Part shown: in pieces, positions 55,066-64,000 of the stretch | Layout of the letters: each line of letters starts with the position of its first letter | Numbering within the stretch: position 1 is the stretch's first letter | Source of the DNA: Chloracidobacterium sp. | GTDB taxonomy: Bacteria > Acidobacteriota > Blastocatellia > Pyrinomonadales > Pyrinomonadaceae | Length of the DNA: 64,000 nucleotides | Reading direction: 5' to 3' | Assembly (NCBI GenBank): GCA_016712045.1 | Contig: JADJRV010000004.1 | Span: forward strand, 1 to 64,000 | Position numbers and translations under genes: made by a program | The notes under the pieces: model-generated | Seen by the model: only the letters and a program-made list of their open reading frames with translations | Databases searched by the model: none | What the model was told of the DNA's origin: nothing

Positions 55066-55965
55066 TTGCAGACTGAGACAAAAACCAAAGGCAAACTGCT
55101 CAAAAAGATGGGCCGCGCTATCGAAGATTTTTCGATGATCGCCGAGGGCGACAAGGTGATGGTGTGTCTGTCGGGCGGCAAAGACAGCTACACGCTGCTC
55201 GATCTGCTGCTCGATGTGCAGCGTCGTGCGCCGGTAAAATTTGAGATATTGGCTGTCAATCTCGATCAAAAGCAGCCTGATTTTCCCGAGGAAGTGCTGC
55301 CAAATTACCTGACGACGCGTAAAGTGCCGCACCGCATCGTCGAGGAAGACACATACTCGATCGTGACCGCCCACATTCCTGAGGGGCAAACGTATTGTTC
55401 ACTGTGCTCACGGCTGCGTCGCGGCATTTTGTACAACGTCGCGGTCGAGGAAAAATGCACCAAGATCGCGCTTGGGCATCATGGCGACGACATCATCGCG
55501 ACGTTTTTGATGAACCTATTTTACGTCGGCCAGCTCAAGGCGATGCCGCCGATCTTGCGCTCAGACGACGGGCGAAACACCATCATCCGGCCGCTCGCGT
55601 ATTGTCAGGAAGCCGAGATCGTAAAATACAGCGAGGAGCAGCAGTTTCCGATCATCCCCTGTAACCTGTGCGGCGCGCAGCCAAACCTTAAACGTGCGCG
55701 CATCAAACGGCTGATCACCGAGCTCGAAAAAGAAACGCCCTTCATCCGCCAGACGATGATGACCGCCCTGACCAACGTCACGGGGTCGCATCTGCTCGAT
55801 AATGAGCTGTACGATTTCCGCAATTTCGAGCCGATGATCAAAGCGATCCCCGCCGGCCACGGCTCGGTCGAAAAAGAACTCGACGAGGTCTTTGACCACA
55901 GCGAATCCGCATTTGCCATCCAAAACCCCACCATCCGAACCGCCGCCGCCGAACTGGTCCAGTAA
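55066..55965 (+). CDS. ttcA: tRNA 2-thiocytidine synthetase TtcA
   Basis: TtcA thiolates C32 of some tRNAs through a [4Fe-4S] cluster. The PP-loop is LSGGKDSYTLLDLLLD, and the CxxC pairs are in YCSLCSRLRRG and IPCNLCGAQPNLKR. HHGDDIIATFLMNLFY is a family signature. The 299-residue length is normal. The start is TTG (55066), with GAGAGG 10 bases upstream. With mnmE, mnmG and mnmA it is the fourth tRNA-modification gene in the window. Confidence 0.93.
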   Translation: MQTETKTKGKLLKKMGRAIEDFSMIAEGDKVMVCLSGGKDSYTLLDLLLDVQRRAPVKFEILAVNLDQKQPDFPEEVLPNYLTTRKVPHRIVEEDTYSIVTAHIPEGQTYCSLCSRLRRGILYNVAVEEKCTKIALGHHGDDIIATFLMNLFYVGQLKAMPPILRSDDGRNTIIRPLAYCQEAEIVKYSEEQQFPIIPCNLCGAQPNLKRARIKRLITELEKETPFIRQTMMTALTNVTGSHLLDNELYDFRNFEPMIKAIPAGHGSVEKELDEVFDHSESAFAIQNPTIRTAAAELVQ

Positions 55966-56150
55966 GTAACGTTCGACTGTGTCAAAATACCCTTTCGCAG
56001 CGCAGCCGCCGGACAGATCAGCCGTAATTAGCGGCCAGACAGCCCAAATTTCGCCCGCCGCGTTAGCCTCTATTACCCTGATATCTTTTCCGCCGTGCTA
56101 AGCGGTGGAGTTCGCGAAATACGTACGGCCCTTGACAAATTGTATTAAGT

Positions 56151-56707
56151 ATGAAACAGTCTTTCACACACGAGGGTTATTTTGCGATGATATCGAGCCA
56201 ATGGACCAGGTTTCCCGGGCGGCAGTTTAGCCGGAATGTGACCGATGGGATCAGAGTGACGATGGGCCCGGACGGCGTGATCTATATGAACGCCGCTGCA
56301 TGGGACGCTCTGGGGCGGCCCGAGGCGGTCGAAATGATGTACGACAAACCGCGCCAAGTGATCGGGCTCCAAAATGCAACCGCCTGACGGACGGAGCTTT
56401 TCTCGTCAAGCCCAAATCCGGCTCTAAGGGCAGGATCATCCACGCCAGCGCTTTTTGCATGCATTTTCTCATCAAAATGCTACGCACCGGCCTATTTAAT
56501 GACGCGTACATCGACCAAAACGGCACAATGCAGCTCCACCTCACCACAGTTTCAGCCGTCACCCGCGGGGCAAGGTAGTTACGTTCAACCCGCGAACCCC
56601 GAACAACCCGCCCCAAACGGTCCGATTTTACGACGCTCGAATAGACGAAGACGGCATCCCGATCTTCGACCTCCTCGCCGCAAAGATCTCACCCCGTGTA
56701 AAACTAG
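56151..56707 (+). CDS. Conserved protein of unknown function (frame broken at least twice)
   Basis: Three frames read in order give one protein of about 185 residues: RFPGRQFSRNVTDGIRVTMG and DGVIYMNAAAWDALGRPEAV; then NRLTDGAFLVKPKSGSKGRI and GLFNDAYIDQNGTMQLHLTT; then VVTFNPRTPNNPPQTVRFYD and GIPIFDLLAAKISPRVK. One added A at 56371-56374 and one added G at 56567-56570 join them. The residue pattern looks conserved, but I do not recognise a named family. It lies downstream of ttcA and converges with the DUF1348 gene. The end is approximate. Confidence 0.55.
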
Positions 56708-56708
56708 G

Positions 56709-57141
56709 TCATTTGCCGAGAGTTCGGGCTGATTCGATGATGGCGAGGTCGTTTATGCTGGCGTACCGGTGAGTCAGTGAGGCCTTCGGGGTTGAAGTGC
56801 CAGAGCTCGTTGCCGTAGCTGCGAAACCATTGTCCCTCGTGGTTATGCCATTCGTATTCGAATCGGACCGCCATGCGGTTTTCGCGGAAACCCCACAGTT
56901 CTTTTTTTAGAATGTAATCGAGCTCGCGTTCCCATTTGCCTTTTAGGAATTGCTTGACTGCTTCGCGACCGTTGATAAATTCGGTGCGGTTTCGCCATTC
57001 GGTATCGACGGAATAGGCGAGGCTGACGCGCTCCGGGTCGCGCGAATTCCATGCGTCCTCAGCCATTTTGACCTTCGCCGTCGCCGTCTCGGGCGTAAAA
57101 AGGCGGGCGTAGATCGGTTGGTTTGATATTATCCGTAACAT
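56709..57141 (-). CDS. DUF1348/NTF2-like protein (frame broken near C-terminus)
   Basis: The protein of about 144 residues has the DUF1348 signature: EDAWNSRDPERVSLAYSVDT, FINGREAVKQFLKGKWEREL, DYILKKELWGFRENRMAVRF and WHNHEGQWFRSYGNELWHFN. The frame as given runs to 56704 without the normal end. Removing one base at about 56777 gives the usual EGLMTHRYASINDLAI and a stop at 56709. DUF1348 proteins have a SnoaL/NTF2-like fold and no proven activity. Its start abuts the stop of the upstream gene, so the two are one operon. Confidence 0.78.
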
Positions 57142-57767
57142 TCATTTTCCTGCTCCTTCTTTCATTTTTAGTTTTTCGATCTCTCTTTCCAATTTTTCGA
57201 TATGTTCGTGGAGCGGTGCCGTCAACGAGCGAATCTCCTCGACGGTGTAACGCGGCGTGATGTGCTGCGGGCAGTTCCAGTCAAAAGCCTCGACATGCAA
57301 TATCATCGCCCGTTCGATCTTTGCCTTGTAGCCTGGCATTGTCAATTTTTCGATGATCTCCGGAGCATCTTTCGCGTCCTTTACTTCGACGCGGACGATC
57401 AACTTTAGCCTTGCCTGATTGGCATAATCCATTAGGAAAAGGGCGGCCTTGTCGTTGGCTTTTAGATTACCGACGCTGATGTATTGCAGGTTACCTCGAA
57501 AGTCGGCGTAGCCAAGCGTGCGGTCGTCAATGACTTTCAAAAACCCCTGCGGCCCGCCGCGAAACTGGACATATGGCTGGCCGTCCTCGTTGACGGTCGC
57601 CATGTAAAACCATCGCGGGCCTCGATAAAGCCATTTTCCGCGTCCGACAGCCCGTGAAAATCAGGCTCACCACCCTCAAAACGGGCGTAATTTCGCCGCG
57701 TTCCGTAACGTTCCTGAGCGGCTTTGACGCTCGGTGTAAATGTCAGGTCAAAAAACTTATGTGACAT
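57142..57767 (-). CDS. Pyridoxamine 5'-phosphate oxidase-family flavoprotein (frame broken)
   Basis: The N-terminus (MSHKFFDLTFTPSVKAAQER, with FHGLSDAENGFIEARDGF) is in one frame, and the FMN-binding split-barrel (MATVNEDGQPYVQFRGGPQG, VIDDRTLGYADFRGNLQYIS, KAALFLMDYANQARLKL) in another. One added base in the A run 57606-57609 joins them. AGGAGG lies upstream of the ATG at 57767. Relatives bind FMN and protect against oxidants. A C-terminal coiled coil (EHIEKLEREIEKLKMK) is visible. About 208 residues. Confidence 0.82.
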
Positions 57768-57794
57768 TTGAGCACACCTCCTGGAGTTCATCCG

Positions 57795-58183
57795 TCACGC
57801 TTTTGGCTTTTGCGGAGGCCAAAACGTGATCTTTCCAAATATCAAAGCAAACACAACATAAACAAAAGCAACAGCACCAACAGATAATGTGTTTTGGACC
57901 ACAAACATTCCTTTAACAAAGCCAGACCGCCGATCAAAAAATGTGTAAAATTCGCGATCGCTACCGGCCGACTGTAAATCCCTCCGATCAAATTTGACTT
58001 CGCTGTCCAATTGAGCATCGCAAACGCAAAATAAAGCCCACCGAGTATCTGCAAGATCAGTAACAACAAGCCGTTTGGATCTGTACCCGTGTATTTCAAA
58101 AGATCGGCGGGAAAGAAAGTAAGGGCCAATCCGCTAACCGCCATCAGGACCGCGCTGACTGTCATTATTAGTTTCGTATTCAT
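57795..58183 (-). CDS. Small four-TM membrane protein (frame broken)
   Basis: The N-terminal frame gives three TM helices (MTVSAVLMAVSGLALTFFP, LLLLILQILGGLYFAFAML, and one around FTHFLIGGLALLK). Adding one base in the T run 57912-57914 continues with GMFVVQNTLSVGAVAFVYVV and a short basic tail. About 128 residues. It resembles small DoxX/DUF-type membrane proteins in size but lacks a motif I can name. It lies 27 bases upstream of the flavoprotein gene and is probably co-transcribed with it and the DUF1348 gene. Confidence 0.6.
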
Positions 58184-58329
58184 TATCTTGTTTGTTTTAT
58201 TTTATGAAAAACGAGTCGAACTTTCTACAAACGACCCACAGTCAGGTTTAGTTTCCATTCTTTTCAACAAAGGTGCGTGCATGAGCCAAGCACCTTTGGA
58301 TTCCAAATGTTATTGCCATCACCCAACCC

Positions 58330-58731
58330 CTACGCACTCGCCGCACGGCTCGCGAGCGGGAATTCTATCGCCGGGAAGTCAACCACTGTTCCGGCGGTCT
58401 CGTTAAAATAGTTGGTGAAGATATTTAACGCGACGTTGGCGACGATCTCAGCGATTTCTTGCTCACCGTAGCCGGCTGCCTTTACTGCTTCGATGTCGGT
58501 CTCTGAAACCTTGCCGCGGCTGACGACCAGCACTCGCAAATTTCAAAGCCGCGTCCGCCTTTTACGTCATTTGACGCTGCTCGACCTGAGGTACGCCTCC
58601 AAAACTGCGGGCGAACTCGCCATTGTCTTCATCATATTCGGTGCAAAACCGATCTTCGCCTTTACGCCGTCGAGTAGGTCCTTTGCTTTGCCGGTTGCTG
58701 TTTCGTGATTGATTGCTGTTATTCTCTGCAT
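58330..58731 (-). pseudogene. Carboxymuconolactone decarboxylase/AhpD-like remnant lacking its active site
   Basis: The start (MQRITAINHETATGKAKDLL, then KIGFAPNMMKTMASSPAVLE) and the end (GKVSETDIEAVKAAGYGEQE, IAEIVANVALNIFTNYFNE) are both clear AhpD/CMD-family segments. The part between them, which in the family holds the catalytic Cys-x-x-Cys, is missing, and the ends are in different frames. More than one base is lost, so a single indel cannot repair it. It is either a real deletion or a collapsed assembly. Confidence 0.6.
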
Positions 58732-58808
58732 TTTATTATTCTCCTTAATTCTTGTCTAAAAAAACTGATTCTTTATATTTCCCCGTCGTGTTTATCTGGC
58801 GTCAGACG

Positions 58809-59818
58809 TTACTTGCGGTTCTTGACCTTCTCGTCATAAAAACGCTGCATATTCCTTGAGATGTAGTCCAAATGGTCCTCGACTGCGAAGTGTCCTGCAT
58901 CAAGGCGGTGCATTTCGGCTTTCGGAAGATCCTTCAAAAACGCTTCACCACCGGCGGGCGTAAAAAAGATATCGGTCTGTCCCCAGAAGATGATCGTCTT
59001 CGGCTGATTGTCACGGAGAAATTTCTGCCAGACGGGATACAGCTCAACATTTTTGCGATAATCATAGAATAGGTTGAGATTAACGCGGACTGCATTGGGC
59101 CTTTCCATAAATCCAAAATCCGACTCCCAGTTGTCAGGGCTTATCAATTCGGGATCTTTCGCTCCGAAAAGGTAGATGCCCTTGATCGCATCTTTGGTCA
59201 AAAAGCCTTCGAGCGGCTTTTCCGTTTCCGGCGAACGGTTCTTCCACAAGGCACCGCGAAGTCCGTCCCAGACTGCAGTGAAGCCAACCTCGTAGGCGTT
59301 TGTGTTCTGAACGATCAGCCAGTCGAGGGCCTTCGGATTGCGGCCGACGATCCTGAAACCGACCGGGCCGCCGTAATCCTGAGCATAGAGCCCGTAGTGA
59401 TCAAATCCCTTGAGCTTTAGAAAGTGCTCGACGATCTGCGAGATCCTTCAAACGTATAGTCATACTTTGCCGGATCAGGAATATCGCTGAGCCCAAATCC
59501 CGGATAGTCCGGTGCGATGACGTGAAATTTACCGGAAAGCGATCTCATCAGGTCGCGGTACTGATGTGAGGCGGCGGGAAAGCCGTGCAGCAGCACGATT
59601 TTCGGGTTTGCCGGGTTGCCTGCCTCGCGATATGCGATGTTGAGACCGTCGACCTTTATGAAGCCGTATTTCACGCCAGTCGCGTCTGCACTTACCAATT
59701 TGCTGTCTGAATTAGGGTTCTGCCCCTGCAACACTAAGACCAGCAGACATGGCGGCGATCATAATCGAGCTTAGTAACAGATACATTCGAAACGTGTTAT
59801 TTATCGTTTTGTTTTCAT
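58809..59818 (-). CDS. Secreted alpha/beta hydrolase, epoxide hydrolase/dehalogenase-like (frame broken)
   Basis: The core has the oxyanion motif LLHGFPAASHQYR, the nucleophile Asp in YAQDYGGPVGFR, the segment IIFWGQTDIFF and the His in DAGHFAVEDH. An Asp nucleophile points to epoxide hydrolase or haloalkane dehalogenase chemistry. The frame breaks near 59445. Two further indels (59715-59717 and 59807-59810) hide a signal peptide beginning at an ATG (59818) with AAGGA upstream. About 330 residues when repaired. Without those upstream changes, the recognisable protein starts at about 59734. Confidence 0.8.
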
Positions 59819-60036
59819 TGGGTTCCTTATTGGCGCTCCTTTGAGCCAAATTTCGTATTCGTCTTTCGGGATTGGTATTGCATTAAACGTGCCACTCGTA
59901 ATTAAAGAGTTAACACCTATTTTTTCAATAATTTATGGTCATCCCCTGAATCACCCTCTGGAACGGAATTTCGTGATACAATGAAAAATCGTTGCAATAA
60001 CAACGAAATATCGTTCATTCTGGTCGGAGGTAGAAT

Positions 60037-60588
60037 TTGAACAGTAAAAAAATGATATTGGCTATTTCCGGTAGCACGCGGGAGCTCTCGACCAATCTAA
60101 ACTTGATCAACGCGGCCGCCAACCTTGCATCTGACCGGTTTAACGTCACCATCTATCGGGGTCTGTTGGGACTGCCCCAATTTAATCCGGACAATGACAA
60201 TAAAAATGCAGGTGAACAAGTTGCTGATCTCCGCCGACAGCTCCGCTTGGCCGACGGCGTCCTTATATGCACACCGGAATATGCCATGGGAGTTCCCGGG
60301 ACGCTTAAGAATGCGATCGACTGGACGGTTTCGTCCGCCGATTTTTACCACAAGCCGACGGCACTGATCACCGCCTCGTCTTCGGGTGAGAAAGGACATG
60401 CGTCCCTGCTGGAAACGCTGAAAGTTATAGACGCCAACATTACGGACGAGACACAGTTGTTGATATCGCACGCAAAATTGAAAGTGAGTAATGAGTGCAA
60501 AATTACCGACGATAATACGTTGCTCGATGTCGAGACGTTGCTGCTCGCGTTCGACGAAGTAATACAAAATAGTTTGGATAACGCATAA
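60037..60588 (+). CDS. NADPH-dependent FMN reductase-family protein
   Basis: A 183-residue flavodoxin-fold enzyme: MILAISGSTRELSTNLNLIN binds FMN phosphate, and GVLICTPEYAMGVPGTLKNA with IDWTVSSADFYHKPTALITA are the family signatures. It probably reduces FMN, quinones or azo/chromate-type acceptors with NADPH. The start is TTG (60037), with GGAGG 8 bases upstream. The 218 bases before it carry an AT-rich promoter-like segment. It is just upstream of a sigma-54 activator gene on the same strand. Confidence 0.88.
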   Translation: MNSKKMILAISGSTRELSTNLNLINAAANLASDRFNVTIYRGLLGLPQFNPDNDNKNAGEQVADLRRQLRLADGVLICTPEYAMGVPGTLKNAIDWTVSSADFYHKPTALITASSSGEKGHASLLETLKVIDANITDETQLLISHAKLKVSNECKITDDNTLLDVETLLLAFDEVIQNSLDNA

Positions 60589-60609
60589 GAAGTTCGAGGA
60601 AGATCGCCG

Positions 60610-62213
60610 ATGAGTTCAGAGATAGCATTTGGATTCGATCAATGAGTTGATCGTCCGAAACAGCCCGGTACAGGAAACTCTGCGGGCTATCGCTTCGCAA
60701 ATGATAAAGCAGGACGAGTACGCTTTAGCACGGATCTGGCTGATCGATAAAGGTGACATCTGTGACACTTGCGTCGTTCGATCCGTTTGCCCTAGCCAAG
60801 AGCGATGCTTGCATCTCACCGCCAGTGAAGGAAGAGATCTGAAAGGTGAGAAAGCTTGGTCGAATACCGACGGACGATTTGGTCGCTTCCCGATCGGTGT
60901 AAGAAAGGTCGGCCATGTCGCGCAGAGCGGTGAAGCGATCCACCTTCATGATCTGCTTACGACGGAAAGTTCATGGATAGCTGACCGAGATTGGATACAC
61001 GCTGAAAAGATAAATGGCCTTGCCGCACACCCGCTTAAATTTCAGGATGATATTTTGGGTGTTATTGCGGTCTTTTCGCGCAAGAACATCAGTTTAGACA
61101 GCTTTCAATGGTTGCGAATGTTTGCCGAGCAAGCTTCGATCGCGATCGCAAATGCTCGGGCTTTTGAAGAGATCGACCGACTTCGCAGTCAGTTAAAAGA
61201 GGAGAATGAGTATCTTCGCGAAGAAATAAGCGAAACAACGCCGCACAAGTTCCTCATCGGCGAGAGCCCCGTTTGGACAAAGATCGTCCAGCAGATCAGG
61301 CTTGTCGGTTCATCCGGACGCGACCGTTTTGCTAACTGGCGAGCGGAACGGGAAAGGAAATGGTCGCCCGTGCCCTGCACGAGGCCGGGCCGAGACGTAG
61401 CAAGCCGCTCGTACGTGTGAACTGTGCGGCGATCTCTCCCAGAGCTTTTTGAAAGCGAGTTTTTGGTCATGCGAAGGGCGCATTTACCGGGGCTTTCAAA
61501 GATCGGATCGGGCGATTTCAACTCGCCGATGGCGGCACCATCTTTCTCGACGAAATGGGAGAGCTGCCGCTTGCGCTGCAGGGAAAGCTCCTGCGGGTGC
61601 TGCAGGAACGACAATTCGAACGCGTCGGCGAAGACCGTACCCGCACAATCGATGTCCGCGTCATAACTGCTACTAATCGCGACCTGTGGGCCGAAGTAGA
61701 AAATGGAAATTTCCGGCAAGACCTCTACTACCGGATCAGTGTTTTCCCCATTCATCTGCCTCCATTGCGTGAGCGGCCGAGGACATCGAGCCGCTCGCCA
61801 GGCATTTCCTCAACACGCTTGCAACAAGATCACAAACTTCTCCGCCTAAATTGACCGGCGACGATATCCGTCTCCTGGGAAACTATTCGTTCCCCGGCAA
61901 CGTCCGCGAACTGCAGAATATAATCGAGCGTGCCGTTATCATGGCAGAGAGCCGCCGTTTGAACTTCACACTTCCGCAGATCATCGACAGGCTTATCGAT
62001 ATCGACGCCGCCGCCGGTGCGTCCGGCGAACGCAGCGACCGGGTAAAAAGTTATGGGGAACTAAAAGACGAGGAACGCATAAATCTGATTGCGGCCCTTC
62101 GCGAAACCAACTACAGGATTTACGGAACCGGCGGAGCCGCCGAGCTCCTCGGCATCAAGCCCACGACCCTAGTCTCGCGGATCAAAGCAATGAATATTCC
62201 ACTCCGCCCGTAG
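60610..62213 (+). CDS. Sigma-54-dependent transcriptional activator, GAF-AAA-Fis (frame broken about six times)
   Basis: Pieces in several frames make up one NorR/FhlA-like activator. A GAF domain contains a cysteine cluster (CDTCVVRSVCPSQERCLHL). A coiled linker leads to an AAA+ domain: remnants of the Walker A TGE-GTGKE, ATG-rich GAFTGAFKDR in a shifted frame, LADGGTIFLDEMGELPLALQ, and YYRISVFPIHLPPLRERP. The C-terminus has NYSFPGNVRELQNIIERAVI and a Fis-type HTH (GGAAELLGIKPTTLVSRIKA). Breaks lie near 60626, 61310, 61350, 61440, 61470 and 61785. The cysteines may bind a metal or an Fe-S cluster for sensing. Confidence 0.82.
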
Positions 62214-62228
62214 TTCCACCCGACAGCA

Positions 62229-64000
62229 TCATAATTTCTTCAACTTTTTCTTCAACTTTCGCGGGGCGAACGTCTTGTCGTCGATCTTTACATTGTGTTT
62301 GACGCTTTTGATCGTGGTGACGATGTTGCCGTTGCCGATGTTGTTGTTGACGGTTTTGAACGGCATTTTGATGCCGTCGACGTCGCGGTAGTCGGAGTAT
62401 TCGACCGAGTATGGTATCTGCTGCTCGCTGGTGCTGGAGGGGATGACGCCCTCGCGTTTGAGCAGCAGAAATGTGGTGGTCGAGTAGTATTCGGTAAACG
62501 CGGTGCCCTTTTCAGGGGTGAATGTAACGGCGTAGGCGTCTTCGCCGGCCACCTTTTTGACGGCGGTGATCTCGATCGTCTTATAGTTCGTTTTCCAATT
62601 TAACAGCGAGTAAAAATCATTGGCGAGACGGATGTCGTCGAGCTGTTTGCCGGCATAGACCGTGCCCGGGGCGAACGAGACGACATCCTGTCCGCCGTTG
62701 CCGTCAAAAAATTCCCATTCGGAGGCGATCTTTTTGCCTAGAGCGGTAAATGTCGTTTCGGCGGCAGACTTGTTCGGAGCCATTTGGTATTGCTTGCCGT
62801 TTGCCTGAACGCCCTGATTCTCAAAGTCCATAGCAAATTCGGTTACTCGTGACGTGATCTTGCGCCAGTTGGCCTCGCCTCCGGCGGCGGCGAGTGCTTT
62901 TTGTTGTAGTTCATCGGCGGTGATCTTTGGCTTGTCGCTAGCGGTTGTCGCCTTAAATTCAAATACGCCTGACGGTTGTGTGACGACGACGGCGGTTATT
63001 TTACCGGCGGCATCGCGTTTTGCCTTGAGCGAAAACTGGTCGGGCGGGAGCGGGTTCATTGAAAATGTGCCGTCCGGTTTTTGGACCAATGTGTAAGGCT
63101 GTTGGCCGGGAATGTTGAGAGTGACCTTGCCATCGGCATCTTTGATCTCAATATTGCCCATCTCTGTGACGTAAGTGCCAACCAGCTCTTTTGCAGCCGC
63201 TGCATCAGCTTTGGGTTCTGTCTTGGGTGCGGCGGTGCCATCGGCTTTTAGACGGGGCAATTTATGATTACCCTGCGGCTGGATCATCTCAAGCTCGGTG
63301 GCATCGCCAGTCTCGGGTGAAAATTTGGCTCCAAAACCGTCGGGCAGACCCTCGGCCTTGAAAGTACGCGGAGCGGTGCGGATCAGTTTGTAGGGCGGTT
63401 GGCCGGGCACGACGATGAACATATCTTCGCCCTCGATCTTGATCTCGATATTTCGCTCAGGCGTGCCGTATTTGCCGGCCATGAATTGCATCGTTTTGAG
63501 CGGCAGTTTGACGGCCTCGTTCTTTGGTTGCTCGGTGAGATTTGAAAAAATAACGGGCATGATATCGCTGCCCAGCGACGAGCCGGAGACATTTGTCAGT
63601 AGGACAAAGCCAAGTTTTTTCTCGGGGATCATGGCGACGAGCGAGTTAAACCCGTCGATGTTGCCGCCGTGCTGGACGACCTTTAGGCCGTTCCACTGCT
63701 GCAGAAACCAGCCAAAACCATAGTCCATGGTGCCGGCGATCTTCATCTGCGGCTTGACCCATTCAGCGTAGCCTTTTTCACTGACGAGGCGTTTGCCGTT
63801 GACCGTGCCGCCGTTCAACACGAACCGCAGCCACTCGGCCATGTCGCGTGCGCTTGAGTTGATCGAGCCGGCCGGGGCGATCTCATCGATGTCGCGAAAC
63901 GGACGTTTTGTCGTTGCTTTGGTGTCGAAATTGTAATCGTAGCCAAAGGAAAAATCTTTGGCCTTGGCCATCTGCTTCATGGACAAGTTGCTGTTCGTCA
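62229..64000 (-). CDS. Serine beta-lactamase-like hydrolase with C-terminal lipoprotein-sorting-type domain (partial)
   Basis: The frame runs off the window, so the catalytic Ser-x-x-Lys region lies outside. The visible beta-lactamase part shows DEIAPAGSINSSARDMAEWL and YGFGWFLQQWNGLKVVQHGG with a His-Gly-Gly triad element. It is followed by two DUF3471-like beta domains (each with LVGTYV/MAGKYG and NIEI(K) starts) and, from about residue 400, a domain resembling outer-membrane lipoprotein-sorting/MucB folds (ALAAAGGEANWRKITSRVTE). The product is exported and probably acts on peptides or esters, not necessarily beta-lactams. The lysine-rich C-terminus is unusual. Confidence 0.85.
   Translation of the reverse strand, partial: TNSNLSMKQMAKAKDFSFGYDYNFDTKATTKRPFRDIDEIAPAGSINSSARDMAEWLRFVLNGGTVNGKRLVSEKGYAEWVKPQMKIAGTMDYGFGWFLQQWNGLKVVQHGGNIDGFNSLVAMIPEKKLGFVLLTNVSGSSLGSDIMPVIFSNLTEQPKNEAVKLPLKTMQFMAGKYGTPERNIEIKIEGEDMFIVVPGQPPYKLIRTAPRTFKAEGLPDGFGAKFSPETGDATELEMIQPQGNHKLPRLKADGTAAPKTEPKADAAAAKELVGTYVTEMGNIEIKDADGKVTLNIPGQQPYTLVQKPDGTFSMNPLPPDQFSLKAKRDAAGKITAVVVTQPSGVFEFKATTASDKPKITADELQQKALAAAGGEANWRKITSRVTEFAMDFENQGVQANGKQYQMAPNKSAAETTFTALGKKIASEWEFFDGNGGQDVVSFAPGTVYAGKQLDDIRLANDFYSLLNWKTNYKTIEITAVKKVAGEDAYAVTFTPEKGTAFTEYYSTTTFLLLKREGVIPSSTSEQQIPYSVEYSDYRDVDGIKMPFKTVNNNIGNGNIVTTIKSVKHNVKIDDKTFAPRKLKKKLKKL

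Noticed and set aside
54832..55389. Long N-terminal extension of the bactofilin frame
   Set aside because: It is antisense to ttcA, has no bactofilin homology, and an ATG with GAGG lies at 54831.

Overview
The window looks like the replication-origin neighbourhood of a free-living Gram-negative heterotroph, most likely an acidobacterium (Blastocatellia-like). That placement is inference. It rests on the mix of families: a GWxTD-domain protein, secreted TPR proteins preceded by a small zinc ribbon, a head-GIN protein, a DUF5990 protein, bactofilin, and a C-terminal cysteine motif typical of that group. Base composition is moderate and coding density is high. There is no CRISPR array, transposase or prophage.

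Layout. (1) 0-6.5 kb: partial ydeI-like gene, dnaN and dnaA on the minus strand with a DnaA-box cluster between them (candidate oriC), then nuiA, a head-GIN protein, a small lipoprotein and an NTF2-like protein. (2) 6.5-16.5 kb: secreted TPR/peroxiredoxin protein, M3 peptidase, MacB/LolD-like ABC exporter pair, DUF5990 protein, purM-purN and an esterase. (3) 16.5-29.3 kb: the classical origin cluster rpmH-rnpA-yidD-yidC-khpB-mnmE-(LD-carboxypeptidase)-mnmG-parA-parB, followed by tatB-tatC and the GWxTD gene. rpmH lies wholly inside the rnpA frame, and two parS-like palindromes precede parA. (4) 30.3-37.4 kb: a compact plus-strand operon of speD, a DUF4178 double-zinc-ribbon membrane protein, a 49-residue membrane peptide, DUF350, a membrane-embedded aminopropyltransferase, a Tat-exported FAD amine oxidase and a 10-TM protein. 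I regard this as the best candidate for a poorly described system: polyamine chemistry at the membrane. (5) 37.4-47.4 kb: aminotransferase, SLBB export protein, acyl-CoA ligase with a FadR-type TetR regulator and its operator, tRNA-Ser, two TlpA-like proteins, recF and gyrB. (6) 47.4-64 kb: accessory and housekeeping genes (aat, MATE, SGNH hydrolase, mnmA, bactofilin, ttcA, small redox and hydrolase genes, a sigma-54 activator, a beta-lactamase-family protein).

Sequence quality matters for every reading of this window. About 25 single-base indels, mostly in short homopolymers, break frames in at least 16 genes, including dnaA, purM, mnmA and speD. mnmG has an in-frame TAG, and 47.44-47.61 kb is an implausible poly-C/poly-T stretch. 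I treat nearly all of these as sequencing or assembly errors, give whole-gene spans, and state where each frame breaks. Indels are denser after 50 kb.
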